A stretch of 52,894 nt of DNA, from contig CAJWYM010000015.1 in assembly GCA_913049555.1 (NCBI GenBank), forward strand, positions 1-52,894. The letters are read 5' to 3'. Of the stretch, positions 52,468 through 52,894 are shown one piece after another. The notes below the pieces were generated by a model. That model did no database searches. It was given only the letters and a program-made list of their open reading frames with translations, and was not told where the DNA came from. Within the stretch, counting starts at the first letter, position 1. Every line of letters begins with the position of its first letter. The translations under genes and the position numbers were made by a program. The stretch comes from an uncultured Opitutia bacterium. Its GTDB lineage: Bacteria; Verrucomicrobiota; Verrucomicrobiia; Opitutales; CAJWYM01.

Positions 52468-52685
52468 TGAGTTCGGCTGCTATTCTTACAATCAATAAAA
52501 GAGGAATCATTACGATCCCTCAAGATATACGAAACCGTTTAGATTTATCTGCCTTAGAAAATCCAATTTTAATTGCTAATGAAGTGAATGGTTCACTTAT
52601 TTTAGAACCAGCATCAGCAATACCCGTAAGAGATATAAGCAAAAAAATATGGAAGCTTGGATTTCCGAGGATGAAAGCTCTCTGA
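52467..52685 (+). CDS. AbrB/MazE/SpoVT-type antitoxin, C-terminus frameshifted
   Basis: A 72-residue protein as it stands. The N-terminal swapped-hairpin DNA-binding domain is clear: LTINKRGIITIPQDIRNRLDL and SLILEPA. After KISKK-like text, the frame breaks at seven A (52641-52647). Adding one A restores a tail reading MEAWISEDESSLKSFLKK ending in TGA at 52705, which overlaps the next gene's GTG by four bases, as usual for toxin-antitoxin pairs. In the present frame it ends with KLGFPRMKAL. The tail normally wraps the toxin, so neutralisation may be impaired unless the A tract is misread in the sequence or slippage occurs. Confidence 0.75.
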   Translation: MSSAAILTINKRGIITIPQDIRNRLDLSALENPILIANEVNGSLILEPASAIPVRDISKKIWKLGFPRMKAL

Positions 52686-52701
52686 AATCATTTTTAAAAA
52701 A

Positions 52702-52894
52702 GTGAAACTATTCTTTGATAGTAGCGTAATTATTGCTGCTAGTGGTTCTGCAACAGTTGCAAGCAGATATATTCTTGAATCACTTAATTCGATGAAATTA
52801 AAATACTTAATTTCTCATTATTGCCGAGATGAGTCTATCAACCTAAATTCCTCAGTTGACTCGCTGATTTATCATCAATCTTATAAACTGCAAT
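52702..52894 (+). CDS. PIN-domain toxin, N-terminal fragment
   Basis: GTG at 52702 opens a frame that runs off the right edge after 64 codons. MKLFFDSSVIIAASGS contains the first conserved Asp (Asp6) of PIN-domain RNases (VapC type), in the FFDSSV context. The VASRYIL segment is also typical. It overlaps the repaired antitoxin frame by four bases. The remaining acidic residues lie outside the window, so activity cannot be judged. Confidence 0.7.
   Translation, partial: MKLFFDSSVIIAASGSATVASRYILESLNSMKLKYLISHYCRDESINLNSSVDSLIYHQSYKLQ

Noticed and set aside
1-52894. CRISPR arrays, insertion sequences and prophage genes
   Set aside because: No regularly spaced repeats, transposase, integrase or phage structural motifs were seen on either strand.

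Overview
The window is a dense, AT-rich bacterial chromosome segment with about 46 supportable protein genes, two tRNA genes and no rRNA, insertion sequence, prophage or CRISPR array. Gene content points to a Gram-negative bacterium of the Verrucomicrobiota, probably Opitutia-like. The evidence is a fused LpxC-FabZ next to LpxA, a large prepilin-like protein resembling the Verru_Chthon family, an SHD1-like exported small protein, the long form of IspG, a GyrB/ParE-type subunit of the Bacteroidota/Verrucomicrobiota kind, and a eukaryote/archaeal-type prolyl-tRNA synthetase. This placement rests on gene families only, because no 16S gene is present. Many start codons lack a Shine-Dalgarno sequence and instead follow an A/T-rich stretch ending in T.

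Layout. 1-9.5 kb: start of an ADP-ribosylglycohydrolase gene, an exported alkaline phosphatase, a CrtI-like FAD oxidoreductase, EF-P with Arg at the loop tip, a topoisomerase IV B-type subunit, a hydroxyacid dehydrogenase homologue that has lost its catalytic residues, SufE, and a BioF-like synthase overlapping a small BioH-like esterase. 9.6-14 kb: an arsR-GAPDH pair of the arsenate-resistance type with a perfect 16-bp inverted repeat in front of the GAPDH gene, then an AraC regulator divergent from a sugar-isomerase/Gfo-Idh pair. 14-21 kb: ribosomal protein S1 with a structured leader and a strong terminator, a TPR protein, and the lipid A operon lpxC/fabZ - lpxA - acyltransferase/GT9 fusion (minus strand). 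21-28 kb: an orphan plus-strand terminator, RdgB, an ABC-F ATPase, a membrane thioredoxin, the 924-residue prepilin-like protein and a DJ-1 protein.

28-38 kb: dapA-dapB (lysine/peptidoglycan precursor) with a small HhH protein; aspS-rpiB-clpP-nudix in a tight plus-strand run; a class V aminotransferase overlapping topoisomerase III. 38-46 kb, minus strand: an S41 protease, a beta-helix transferase, tRNA-Ala, an AAA+ ATPase in a two-gene operon with an unrecognised basic/acidic 581-residue protein, ispG, and a His-rich lipoprotein. 46-53 kb: aroC, an unrecognised P-loop-like protein, proS, tRNA-Cys, a UDP-sugar epimerase, an orphan TRAP solute-binding protein, an SHD1-like remnant, and an AbrB-type antitoxin/PIN toxin pair running off the right edge.

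Most of the window is ordinary housekeeping. The parts most worth a second look are the uncharacterised AAA+/basic-protein operon, the catalytically stripped dehydrogenase, the arsR-GAPDH unit without ArsJ, the BioF/BioH-like pair, EF-P R32, an orphan terminator that implies a small RNA, and two homopolymer-linked frameshifts at the right end.
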